The notes: generated from the sequence alone by a model not told the origin. 8,103 nucleotides of DNA from Prevotellaceae bacterium (GCA_031289895.1 JAITOP010000173.1:1-8103), one strand, 5' to 3'. Shown: positions 1-6,460, counted from the first letter of the stretch. Translations and numbers: made by a program.

Positions 1-24
1 GCAGAGGCAGGTACACTGCAATAA
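1..24 (+). CDS. possible 3' end of an upstream gene (last 7 codons)
   Basis: Frame 1 reads AEAGTLQ and then TAA. The rest of the gene would lie left of the window. The only support is that a convincing intrinsic terminator begins 22 nt after this stop on the same strand. Seven residues do not allow any family call, and frame 3 is also open past this point, so the reading is tentative. Confidence 0.4.
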   Translation, partial: AEAGTLQ

Positions 25-45
25 AAAATTATAGAAAAAATTGTG

Positions 46-77
46 AAAAAGCGCAACCCAAAAAGTTGTGCTTTTTT
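46..77 (+). terminator. intrinsic (Rho-independent) terminator
   Basis: A 12-bp stem pairs 46-57 (AAAAAGCGCAAC) with 65-76 (GTTGTGCTTTTT), with one G-U wobble and a 7-nt loop. It ends in a run of six T. The A-run on the left makes it potentially bidirectional. It probably ends the transcript of the gene whose stop may be at 22-24. Confidence 0.75.
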
Positions 78-117
78 ATTTGTACTTCGCGCGGTGTTCG
101 CCATTGCGAGGGCGCAG

Positions 118-265
118 CCTGGGGAGGCATAAATCGAATGATGTTTTTCTCTGTTTTTAGCACCTCTGTTTTTTGAACGATTGATTTTCAGTGATTTAAT
201 CATCAATAAATTCATATCAGAGTGGTATAAAATATGTTAAAAAAGACGATTCATGCCAGCCCACC
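118..265. mobile_element. diverged MITE-like element related to the 325-528 element
   Basis: The left end (about 118-136, core GGGGAGGCATAAAT) matches the left terminal repeat of the neighbouring 204-bp element at 14 of 17 positions. The right end (about 248-265, core ATGCCAGCCCACC) matches the right terminal repeat with one mismatch over ATGCCACCCCACC. The two ends are inverted relative to each other and enclose about 110 bp of AT-rich sequence with no meaningful ORF. I see no clear target duplication: CGCAG lies on the left and CGTAC on the right. This is most simply an older, decayed copy of the same element family, but it could also be two solo ends. Confidence 0.45.
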
Positions 266-324
266 CGTACGGGGTCGAACAATGGGAGAATTTGTACATT
301 TCTACCAACATACTAATCCCTATC
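264..324. repeat. palindrome-bounded intergenic repeat (REP-like)
   Basis: This GC-richer stretch opens with the palindrome CCCGTACGGG (264-273) and ends with CCCTATC (318-324). If the 204-bp insertion and one CTATC copy are removed, the right end rejoins as CCCTATCGGGTT, a second palindrome of the same CCC-nTAnC-GGG type. The unit is therefore about 65 bp with a similar palindrome at each end and the segment around TTTGTACATTTCTACCAACA between them. Its look is that of dispersed intergenic repeats in Bacteroidota genomes. I recall similar sequences but cannot verify copy number from one window. Confidence 0.45.
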
Positions 325-533
325 GGTGGGGTGGCATAAATGGCAAAACCTAAAAAAAAACACCATCCTATTAAAATTTTTATTATCATTGCGGCAGAAA
401 TTTCAAGTGTCGTAAAAATGAGGCAGAAATTAACAATTAGAGATAAATAAGCAGTTGTGTCTGAAAGTAAAAAAACTGCAAAATCGGAATTTTTTTTTAA
501 TAATATAATTCATTTATGCCACCCCACCCTATC
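320..533. mobile_element. 204-bp MITE-like element with 18-bp TIRs and 5-bp target duplication
   Basis: The left terminal repeat GGTGGGGTGGCATAAATG (325-342) is the exact reverse complement of CATTTATGCCACCCCACC (511-528). Each is flanked by CTATC (320-324 and 529-533), as expected for a 5-bp target-site duplication. The 168-bp interior is AT-rich and has a 10-bp direct repeat GGCAGAAATT (393-402, 422-431). Its only ORF is a 36-codon frame (340-450), far too short for a transposase. This is the architecture of a non-autonomous miniature transposable element mobilised in trans. The mobilising family is not identifiable from the ends. A pure RNA hairpin is less likely, because the long unpaired interior and flanking duplication fit insertion better. 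Confidence 0.65.
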
Positions 534-543
534 GGGTTTTTTT
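526..543 (+). terminator. terminator-like hairpin at the edge of the repeat cluster
   Basis: A perfect 4-bp stem ACCC/GGGT (526-529 with 534-537) has a TATC loop and runs into seven T (537-543). The stem is short and arises where the MITE-like end abuts the palindromic repeat, so it may be an accident of that junction. No gene is seen directly upstream. Confidence 0.3.
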
Positions 544-705
544 GTCATCTTTTATAAATGTTTGTTTTTTATCACTAAAATTAAACGAAACGCACACAGA
601 TTACACAGATAAAAAATCGTTAAAAATAAAAATTAATGAAAAAAATTAATGAAAAATAATAATGAATAATTGCCAATTCTACATTTTAAATTTAAAATTT
701 GTCTG
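544..705. other. AT-rich intergenic stretch with short tandem repeats
   Basis: No gene is seen. It contains two copies of ACACAGAT (594-601, 603-610) and a perfect 13-bp tandem duplication, AAAAATTAATGAA, at 628-640 and 641-653. The second looks like simple slippage in low-complexity sequence. The stretch ends at the promoter of the acyltransferase gene. Confidence 0.5.
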
Positions 706-737
706 TTTGATATTATTAATTGAATTTTGTATTTTTG
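706..737 (+). promoter_or_regulatory. Bacteroidota-type promoter (-33 TTTG, -7 TATTTTTG)
   Basis: TTTG at 706-709 and TATTTTTG at 730-737 match the phylum consensus TTTG-N(about 19-21)-TAnnTTTG, with a 20-bp spacer. Transcription should start within a few bases of 742, which is also the A of the acyltransferase ATG. This suggests a leaderless or near-leaderless transcript for the two-gene operon downstream. Confidence 0.7.
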
Positions 738-741
738 CAGA

Positions 742-1629
742 ATGAAAGTTGTTATTTTCTATATATCGTTAGCATTTGTCAACGTTGCAAAATTGTTGCC
801 TGTTAGGGTTTTGTATATATTTTCCGACCTTATTTATTACATTCTTTATTACGTTGTGCGTTATCGTAGCAAGATTGTTTATACAAATCTGAATGAATCA
901 TTTCCCGAAAAAACAAAGGCTGAAAAAAAAATAATTGCAAAAAAATTCTATCGGCATTTGGCTGATATTTTTATCGAATATATTATTTTATATAAAAGCG
1001 ATGAAAAAAAAATGGAGAAACACCTGAAATGTATAAATACACAGGTAGTTACCGATGCCGTTGATAATGGCAGAAACGTAGTGATTGTTACAGCGCATTA
1101 TGGAAATTGGGAAATGCCGTGTTTTGTTGTAAAAAACATGAAAAATCATGGCGAAGTTATTGCTGTTTACAAGCGTTTGCACAACAAATATTGGGATAAA
1201 TGGTTTATAAAATTACGCAGAAAATTTGGCGCAACACTTGTAGAAATGCGCGATATTTTTCGATATTTAATATCAAATAAATCTAAAAATATAAACTCAA
1301 TAACTCTGCTTATTGCCGACCAGCTTCCAAAACCGAATGAGATGAAATATTTTGTAAATTTTCTGAATCACGAAGGAACAGCTGTTTTTCTTGGTCCCGA
1401 GCGATTGTCGAAAGCCTTTGATTCTATTGTGTTTTACGCTACTGTGGAAAAAACAAAACGCGGTTGTTACGAAATAAATTTTACTCCGCTTTGCACAGAA
1501 CCGAATAAAACCGCCGAACACGAAATAACCGATATGCACGTAAAATTTTTGGAAAAAATAATACAACAAACGCCAGAATATTGGATGTGGACACACAAAC
1601 GCTGGAAACGAACGCAACAAAATGTATGA
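742..1629 (+). CDS. LpxL/HtrB-family lipid A-type acyltransferase
   Basis: The 295-residue protein belongs to the lysophospholipid/lipid A acyltransferase family. Family members transfer an acyl chain to a lipid A precursor (or related lipid) at the cytoplasmic face of the inner membrane. Residues 1-37 form a hydrophobic anchor. The catalytic HX4E box is HYGNWE (His119, Glu124). The ADQ motif (192-194) and the TAVFLGPERLSKAF block (213-226) match the substrate-binding region, and the C-terminus has the family's TPEYWMWTHKRWK ending (278-290). I chose ATG 742 over the in-frame TTG at 727, because the -7 promoter element covers 730-737 and the protein from Met742 begins like family members. The gene ends inside the downstream glycosyltransferase gene, so the two are probably translationally coupled. 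Which acyl position or lipid is modified cannot be told. Lipid A secondary acylation is the default inference; an ornithine or other amino-lipid acceptor is possible. Confidence 0.88.
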   Translation: MKVVIFYISLAFVNVAKLLPVRVLYIFSDLIYYILYYVVRYRSKIVYTNLNESFPEKTKAEKKIIAKKFYRHLADIFIEYIILYKSDEKKMEKHLKCINTQVVTDAVDNGRNVVIVTAHYGNWEMPCFVVKNMKNHGEVIAVYKRLHNKYWDKWFIKLRRKFGATLVEMRDIFRYLISNKSKNINSITLLIADQLPKPNEMKYFVNFLNHEGTAVFLGPERLSKAFDSIVFYATVEKTKRGCYEINFTPLCTEPNKTAEHEITDMHVKFLEKIIQQTPEYWMWTHKRWKRTQQNV

Positions 1630-2704
1630 AATGAATACTGAAAACAACAATAAAAATACATATTCAGATAGCTTTGAAACCGAAGTTGCAGTTGTGATTT
1701 TAAATTGGAACGGACAAAAAATTTTAGAAGAATTTTTACCATCGGTAGTAAAAAATACAACTTGCAAAAATGCCAAAATTATAATTGCCGACAATGGTTC
1801 GACTGATGACTCGCTTGAATTTTTATCGCAAAAATATCCCGACATAAAGCAGATAATTATTGATAAAAATTACGGTTTTGCCGAAGGTTATAATCGCGCA
1901 TTAAAGCAGGTCGATGCAAAATATTTTGTATTGCTCAATTCGGATGTTGAAGTTACCGAAAATTGGCTTGAACCTTTGGTTTCGCACCTCAATGCCAACG
2001 ATAATGTTGCTGCGTGTATGCCAAAAATATTATCGTATCGGCAAAAAACGCATTTTGAATATGCAGGAGCTTCCGGCGGATTTATTGATAAATATGGATA
2101 TCCTTTTTGCCGAGGCAGAATTTTAAATAATCTCGAAACCGACGAAAACCAATACAACACGCCAATCAACGTGTTTTGGACAACCGGCGCGTGCATGATT
2201 ATACGCTCAAAAATTTATAATGAACTCAACGGTTTTGACGAAACTTTTTTTGCTCACATGGAAGAAATTGATTTGTGTTGGCGAATACAACACGCAGGTT
2301 ATGAACTTGTTTGTATTCCGCAATCGCAGGTTTTTCATCTCGGCGGCGGCACACTGAAAACAGATAATCCTAAAAAAACTTATTTAAATTTTCGCAATAA
2401 TTTATTTATGCTTGTGAAAAATTTACCTGAAAATAAATTTAAACGCACAATATTAATACGTTTATTTTTAGATTCATTGTCGGCAGTAATATTCTTGATT
2501 TCCTTTAAGTTTACGCATTTTGCGGCAGTTATAAAAGCGCATTTTCATTTTTACAAATCAATAAAAATGTTGAATAAAAAACGCAAATATATTTTGGCGA
2601 CATCCAAAGTTGCAGACGTGCCGAATATTTATAAAAAATCAATAGTTTTAAAATTTTTCAAATCAAAAAAGAAGTTGAAATTTTCGGATATAATTATTGA
2701 TTGA
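1622..2704 (+). CDS. family 2 glycosyltransferase, rhamnosyltransferase-like
   Basis: The 360-residue protein has a GT-A fold domain at about residues 22-245. The start is VAVVILNWNG (22-31), the nucleotide-sugar binding loop is IIIADNGSTDDS (53-64), and the DxD-equivalent metal site is LLNSDVEV (104-111). TTGACMIIR (187-195) and the MEEIDLCWR segment (213-221) carry the likely acceptor/base acidic residues, followed by FHLGGGT (238-244). This motif set is typical of WbbL/RfbF-like enzymes that add a sugar to surface polysaccharide or LPS. The C-terminus (about 278-315) is hydrophobic and basic and may contact the membrane. The start overlaps the acyltransferase stop by 8 bp; ATG 1631 is an alternative start that barely clears it. 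Pairing with an LpxL-type gene suggests work on lipid A, LOS or a membrane glycolipid. The sugar and acceptor are unknown. Confidence 0.87.
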   Translation: MYEMNTENNNKNTYSDSFETEVAVVILNWNGQKILEEFLPSVVKNTTCKNAKIIIADNGSTDDSLEFLSQKYPDIKQIIIDKNYGFAEGYNRALKQVDAKYFVLLNSDVEVTENWLEPLVSHLNANDNVAACMPKILSYRQKTHFEYAGASGGFIDKYGYPFCRGRILNNLETDENQYNTPINVFWTTGACMIIRSKIYNELNGFDETFFAHMEEIDLCWRIQHAGYELVCIPQSQVFHLGGGTLKTDNPKKTYLNFRNNLFMLVKNLPENKFKRTILIRLFLDSLSAVIFLISFKFTHFAAVIKAHFHFYKSIKMLNKKRKYILATSKVADVPNIYKKSIVLKFFKSKKKLKFSDIIID

Positions 2705-2720
2705 TTTGCGTTTTTCAAAT
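2704..2720. terminator. weak hairpin between convergent genes
   Basis: A 5-bp stem ATTTG/CAAAT (2704-2708, 2716-2720) with a 7-nt CGTTTTT loop spans the stops of both the glycosyltransferase and the racemase genes. It is AT-rich and short. It is the only dyad in the 10-bp gap, so it may be a poor bidirectional terminator, or transcripts may simply overlap. Confidence 0.25.
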
Positions 2721-4181
2721 TGATATTTTGTAAATTCTTTTCACACGAGCGGCAATACCTGTAAATATTTCGTACGAAATTGTTTCTAATGTTTTTGCAA
2801 TTTCAGGAACTGTTGGTTTTTCGCCGAAAATTTCGACTCTGTCGCCTTCTTTTGCTTTTATTCCGGTAATGTCAATCATGCACAAATCCATGCAAATATT
2901 GCCGATTATCGGCGCTTTTGCATTATTAACCATAAAATAAGTTTTGCCGCAACTTAAACGGCGATTTAGCCCATCTGCATAACCAACAGGAACTACCGCA
3001 ATTGTTTTTGGTGTTTTTTCAACCGAGCCTTCGCGTCCGTAGCCAATGGCTTCGCCTGCTTTAATTTCTTCAATTTGTGTGATAATGCTTGTAAATTTTC
3101 CGACAATTTTAGTGTTTTTATAAGCAAATTCGCTGATTCCGTACATTCCAATTCCAAGCCGCACCATATCAAATTGATATTCGGGAAATTTTTCGATTCC
3201 GATAGAATTTAATGCGTGCCTCATAATTTTATGCGTGAACGCCGATTTAAGTTTTGCGCTTATCGCATCAAAGCGTTTCAGTTGTTCGAGTGCGTAGTTG
3301 TCGGCTGTGGCAAGATGCGTAAATATTGAGCAAACTTTTACATGTTTAAGTTTTTTAAGTGAGGCAATTAATTGGTCTGTTTGCTCGGCTAAAAAACCTT
3401 GCCGGTTCATTCCGCTGTTTATTTTTATATGAATTGGATATTCGCGTTTTTCGAGTTTTTTGCATGTGGCATCAAAGGCTTGCAGCGAGCGGAAATTATG
3501 AATTTCGGGTTCAAGATTATATCTAATCATCAACTCCGTATTATCAATTTCGGGAGTGAGAACAATTATCGGCAATTTTATTCCTGATTTTCTCAGTACA
3601 ACGCCTTCGTCTGTTGCTGCAACTCCAAGATAATCAACACCTATCATTTGCATCAAACAGGCAACTTCATAATCACCGATTCCATAAGAATTTGCTTTTA
3701 CCATACACATCATTTTGGTTTCGGATTTAAGTTTTTTGCGAAAATAATTGATATTGTAAGCTAACGAATCAAGATTAATTTCAAATTTTGTTGGTCGTGA
3801 TTTTAATTCCAAACGTTCTGCAATCGGTATCAGTTCTGAATTTCCTGCAATTAAAATATTTTCGTTATTAAAAAATTTTCCATCGGCATTTGGTTTTTTT
3901 GTATCAATTTTTTCTATCAAATCGGCGACATTATCATAAAAATCTATATTTATGTTGTTTTTTATTTTATTGTTTTTGCCGATTGCAATAAGCCGAATTT
4001 TATTTTTTTCGTAATTAATTTCATCGTTTATCAAATTTAAATCCGATAAAATTATTGTTTGTTTTTTGTTTTTCGGAAAATGTTTAAAAATTTTTGCAGC
4101 AGCGGTTAAATCAAAATTTTTATTTGCATTGCTGTAAATTAATGTGCAACCGTTAATTCCTTGTGTGATTGTAAATTGCAT
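2715..4181 (-). CDS. alr: alanine racemase with a residual MurF C-terminal domain at its N-terminus
   Basis: The enzyme interconverts L- and D-alanine with PLP, supplying D-Ala for peptidoglycan. Residues about 131-488 form a complete racemase. The PLP lysine is Lys162 in MVKANSYG; HIKINSGMNRQGF (251-263), FTHLATAD (287-294) and HALNSIGIEKFPEYQFDMVRL (322-342) follow. IGMYG (344-348) is the phosphate site, the second catalytic Tyr is probably Tyr381 in AIGYGREG, and GYADG (400-404) and GNICMDLCMIDIT (427-439) close the barrel and C-domain. Residues 1-125 are extra. FTITQGINGCTLI, the IILSDL strand, RLIAIGK and NENILIAGN (107-114) track the third, C-terminal domain of MurF, which in Bacteroidota is usually fused in front of Alr in a protein of about 800 residues. 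The N-terminal and ATP-binding domains are missing, so ligase activity is not expected. The gene follows tdk by 82 bp on the same strand, and I see no clear promoter between them. Confidence 0.93.
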   Translation of the reverse strand: MQFTITQGINGCTLIYSNANKNFDLTAAAKIFKHFPKNKKQTIILSDLNLINDEINYEKNKIRLIAIGKNNKIKNNINIDFYDNVADLIEKIDTKKPNADGKFFNNENILIAGNSELIPIAERLELKSRPTKFEINLDSLAYNINYFRKKLKSETKMMCMVKANSYGIGDYEVACLMQMIGVDYLGVAATDEGVVLRKSGIKLPIIVLTPEIDNTELMIRYNLEPEIHNFRSLQAFDATCKKLEKREYPIHIKINSGMNRQGFLAEQTDQLIASLKKLKHVKVCSIFTHLATADNYALEQLKRFDAISAKLKSAFTHKIMRHALNSIGIEKFPEYQFDMVRLGIGMYGISEFAYKNTKIVGKFTSIITQIEEIKAGEAIGYGREGSVEKTPKTIAVVPVGYADGLNRRLSCGKTYFMVNNAKAPIIGNICMDLCMIDITGIKAKEGDRVEIFGEKPTVPEIAKTLETISYEIFTGIAARVKRIYKISI

Positions 4182-4263
4182 AGTTGATTATTGAATTTTG
4201 TAAATAATAATTTGTGTTATAAATAAATTGTAAAAAATTTTTTATTCAGTATGAAATTGATGT

Positions 4264-4836
4264 TCATTTTTTTGTGCTTCGTTCCTGATTATAGCAATAC
4301 CGGCAAAGCGGTTCGTACAAATCCTGTTCGCCAAGCACAACAAGTTTTTCATTAGAAATCAGTCGATGCGAATGATGCGCAAGCCCGCCGCAACGTTGAC
4401 AAATTGCGTGTACTTTGGTTACATATTCGGCAGTTGCGAGTAAATTTGGAATTGGTCCGAAAGGATTTCCCAAATAATCCATATCTAAACCTGCAATAAT
4501 AACACGAATGCCGCGATTAGCAAGTTTATTGCAAACGTCAACCAAACCCATATCGAAAAATTGCGCTTCATCAATTCCAACAACTTCAACATCTGTGCAA
4601 TACAAAAGAATATTTCCTGATGAAGTTACAGGTGTTGATTGAATTTCGTTGGCATCGTGCGATACAACTTTATCTTCCGCATATCTTACGTCAATTTGCG
4701 GTTTAAAAATCTCAACTTTCTGATTTGCAATTCGCGCGCGTTTAAGACGCCGTATAAGTTCTTCGGTTTTACCCGAAAACATCGAACCTACTATAACTTC
4801 AATTCGTCCGGTAGTATTTGTATTTTCTAAAAACAT
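4264..4836 (-). CDS. tdk: thymidine kinase (type II, TK1-like)
   Basis: This cytosolic salvage enzyme phosphorylates thymidine to dTMP using ATP. The 190-residue length is normal for the family. The P-loop is GSMFSGKT (17-24). The Walker B/catalytic segment is VVGIDEAQFFD (85-95) with Glu90 as the expected base. GLDMDYLGNPFG (116-127) is the conserved mid-region. A structural zinc site is formed by CQRC (Cys146, Cys149) and CRYC (Cys178, Cys181), with the thymidine-binding lasso between them. The gene is divergent from the 226-residue hypothetical and rsmI, and upstream of alr on the same strand. A recognisable promoter lies about 30 bp before the ATG. Confidence 0.96.
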   Translation of the reverse strand: MFLENTNTTGRIEVIVGSMFSGKTEELIRRLKRARIANQKVEIFKPQIDVRYAEDKVVSHDANEIQSTPVTSSGNILLYCTDVEVVGIDEAQFFDMGLVDVCNKLANRGIRVIIAGLDMDYLGNPFGPIPNLLATAEYVTKVHAICQRCGGLAHHSHRLISNEKLVVLGEQDLYEPLCRYCYNQERSTKK

Positions 4837-4865
4837 TTGATTACTTTTGTGCGATTATTTGCAAA

Positions 4866-4900
4866 CAAAATTATTAAAAACATCAAACACAGCAGACAAA
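4866..4900 (-). promoter_or_regulatory. Bacteroidota-type promoter for tdk
   Basis: Read on the minus strand, TAATTTTG (4873-4866) fits TAnnTTTG exactly, and TTTG (4900-4897) lies 23 bp upstream as a -33 element, at the long end of the usual spacing. The predicted leader is about 25 nt. For the divergent gene at 4957 the same 120-bp gap offers only TATTTTTTG (4925-4933), which has one extra base and no -33 partner, so that promoter is uncertain. Confidence 0.5.
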
Positions 4901-4956
4901 AATATAGAAAAGTTGTGAACAAATTATTTTTTGAGCTGACTTAAAATTTATAAATT

Positions 4957-5637
4957 ATGAATTATATCGAAAAAATTTTATCGGAAATTTCTCGCATAAA
5001 AGAGATTGTTGAGGACTGGAAAAACCTTGAAAATGTTTCCGAAATAGAAAAAAAAATTGTTAAAGATTATCTTGCGCATATCTACGAAAATTTATGTGTA
5101 AAACCTGTTAACGAAACGCCTGATTGCGAAAAAAATGAAATCGTAATTGCGGAAAATGAAGAAAAACCGGAAACTGAAAAACCGGAAAAACCGGAAAATG
5201 AAAAACAAGAAAAACCGGAAAATGAAAAGCAAGAAGAAATTGTGCCGAACATTGTAAAACCTGAGCAAAAACAAGAAGAACCGCCCATCTACACTGCGCC
5301 CGAAAATACAGATTCGACACAAACCCGTACCGCCACTTTAGGCGAATCGTTACAAAAAACCAAACGTTTTTTATCAGATGATTTCAACGGAAAAGACGAT
5401 GTTTTGCTTACGCCTATCGAAAATTTGAGCAAAGGAATAGGTTTGAACGATAAATTTTTATTTTCTAAAGAATTATTCGGCGGAAATTCTCAAAAATTTA
5501 ATACAACAATCGACACAGTAAATGCAATGAATTCGTTTGAAGATGCGATGATTTATATACAGGAAAATTTTTCGTGGGCATCAAGTAATCCTGTTGCAAA
5601 GCACTTTATGACGCTCGTTCGCCGCCGATTTATGTAA
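4957..5637 (+). CDS. conserved-looking hypothetical protein with a Lys/Glu/Pro-rich linker
   Basis: I do not recognise a named family. The 226-residue protein has three parts. Residues 1-47 form an amphipathic, probably helical segment (MNYIEKILSEISRIKEIVED...). Residues 58-125 are a disordered, charged linker with an 8-residue repeat, KPENEKQE. Residues 126-226 are a compact C-terminal region containing IENLSKGIGLNDKFLFSKELFGGN (154-177) and FEDAMIYIQENFSW (194-207), ending VRRRFM. That C-terminal pattern (an IGLNDKF..ELF stretch, a short helix, then a W and a terminal RRF) resembles uncharacterised Bacteroidota proteins I recall, but I cannot name a domain. There is no signal peptide, membrane segment or catalytic motif, so it is probably cytosolic, perhaps an adaptor. 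rsmI follows after 24 bp, so the two are likely co-transcribed. Confidence 0.8.
   Translation: MNYIEKILSEISRIKEIVEDWKNLENVSEIEKKIVKDYLAHIYENLCVKPVNETPDCEKNEIVIAENEEKPETEKPEKPENEKQEKPENEKQEEIVPNIVKPEQKQEEPPIYTAPENTDSTQTRTATLGESLQKTKRFLSDDFNGKDDVLLTPIENLSKGIGLNDKFLFSKELFGGNSQKFNTTIDTVNAMNSFEDAMIYIQENFSWASSNPVAKHFMTLVRRRFM
5164..5235 (+). repeat. 24-bp in-frame tandem repeat, three copies
   Basis: Codons 70-93 of the hypothetical gene encode KPETEKPE, KPENEKQE and KPENEKQE. The last two DNA copies (5188-5211, 5212-5235) differ at one base and the first is more diverged. The length is a multiple of three, so copy-number change would lengthen or shorten the linker without breaking the frame. Confidence 0.85.
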
Positions 5638-5661
5638 AAATAAAATGCAAATTCAGATAAA

Positions 5662-6411
5662 ATGCAAAACGGCAGGAATGTAAAACAAAATAATGCAAAC
5701 AATACTGTGCAGCCTAAGCTGTACCTCATTCCTACGCCGATAGGAAATTTGGGCGATATAACTTTTCGCGCCGTAAAAATTCTTAGCGAAGTTGATATAA
5801 TTCTTGCCGAAGATACGCGCACAACCTCGTTTTTGCTTAAACATTACAGCATCGAAAAAAAAATGTTTTCGCATCATAAATTCAACGAGCATAAAACTGT
5901 TGAACAAATTACACAACGTATTGCCGAAGGGCAAAGCGTGGCGTTGGTTTCGGATGCCGGAACTCCCGGAATTTCAGACCCCGGATTTTTGCTTGTGCGC
6001 ACTTGTATTGAAAATAATATTGAAGTGGAATGTTTGCCCGGTGCAACTGCATTTGTGCCGGCACTTGTAAATTCAGGTTTGCCTTGCGATAAATTTGTGT
6101 TTGAAGGTTTTTTACCTCAAAAAAAAGGACGGCAAAAGCGTTTGGAGCAGCTTGCAAACGAAGAGCGTACAATGGTTTTTTACGAATCGCCGTTTAGGTT
6201 GACGAAGACATTGCTGCAGTTTGCCGAAGTTTTCGGAAGCAGCCGAAAAGCCTGCGTATCGCGCGAAATTACTAAGCTGCACGAAGAAAATATTCGCGGA
6301 ACATTGCAGCAATTAATCGAACATTTTTCAGAAAAACCTCCCAAAGGCGAGATTGTAATTACGGTTTCGGGAGTTGAAAAAATTCAAAAACATCACGAAG
6401 ACGGCGAATAA
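5662..6411 (+). CDS. rsmI: 16S rRNA (cytidine1402-2'-O)-methyltransferase
   Basis: This SAM-dependent enzyme 2'-O-methylates C1402 of 16S rRNA in the ribosomal decoding centre. The 249-residue protein has the full tetrapyrrole-methylase-like signature: LYLIPTPIGNLGDI (20-33), ILAEDTR (47-53), ALVSDAGTPGISDPG (94-108), CLPGATA (124-130), FEGFLP (147-152), MVFYESPFR (171-179) and SREITKLHEE (200-209). The first 17 residues are a loose polar leader; the conserved fold begins at about residue 19, and ATG 5662 is the first in-frame start. The upstream hypothetical gene stops 24 bp before it. The long gap after it, with a weak hairpin, suggests it ends the transcript. Confidence 0.95.
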   Translation: MQNGRNVKQNNANNTVQPKLYLIPTPIGNLGDITFRAVKILSEVDIILAEDTRTTSFLLKHYSIEKKMFSHHKFNEHKTVEQITQRIAEGQSVALVSDAGTPGISDPGFLLVRTCIENNIEVECLPGATAFVPALVNSGLPCDKFVFEGFLPQKKGRQKRLEQLANEERTMVFYESPFRLTKTLLQFAEVFGSSRKACVSREITKLHEENIRGTLQQLIEHFSEKPPKGEIVITVSGVEKIQKHHEDGE

Positions 6412-6438
6412 ATTGATTTTTTGTTTTCATTAAAAATC

Positions 6439-6460
6439 CATTTCAAAATGTAATTTTTTT
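6439..6460 (+). terminator. weak terminator-like dyad after rsmI
   Basis: CATTTCAAAATG (6439-6450) can form only a 4-bp stem (CATT/AATG). It is followed by TAA and seven T (6454-6460). The position 28 bp after the rsmI stop is right, but the stem is too short to be confident. Confidence 0.25.

Noticed and set aside
340..450. 36-codon ORF beginning MAKPKKKHHP inside the MITE-like element
   Set aside because: It starts within the terminal inverted repeat, has no ribosome-binding or promoter signal, resembles nothing I know and is short enough to be chance in AT-rich sequence.
594..610. ACACAGAT direct repeat as a regulatory site
   Set aside because: Only two short copies are present, and they are not positioned against the promoter. 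It may be a fragment of a common intergenic repeat, but nothing here supports a function.
727..741. In-frame TTG at 727 as the start of the acyltransferase gene
   Set aside because: The stretch 730-737 is the promoter -7 element, and the protein from ATG 742 already begins in the normal way for the family.
1297..1845. 182-codon minus-strand ORF crossing the acyltransferase-glycosyltransferase junction
   Set aside because: It is antisense to two strongly supported genes, and its Phe/Ser/Cys-rich, low-complexity product looks like a shadow translation.
5164..5235. Possible CRISPR-like or other spaced repeat array
   Set aside because: The copies are contiguous, in frame and without spacers. 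This is a coding tandem repeat, and no CRISPR array, tRNA or rRNA is seen anywhere in the window.
5082..5322. Three overlapping minus-strand ORFs with repetitive Phe/Ser-rich products
   Set aside because: The apparent repeats are the reverse reading of the Lys/Glu/Pro repeat in the plus-strand gene.
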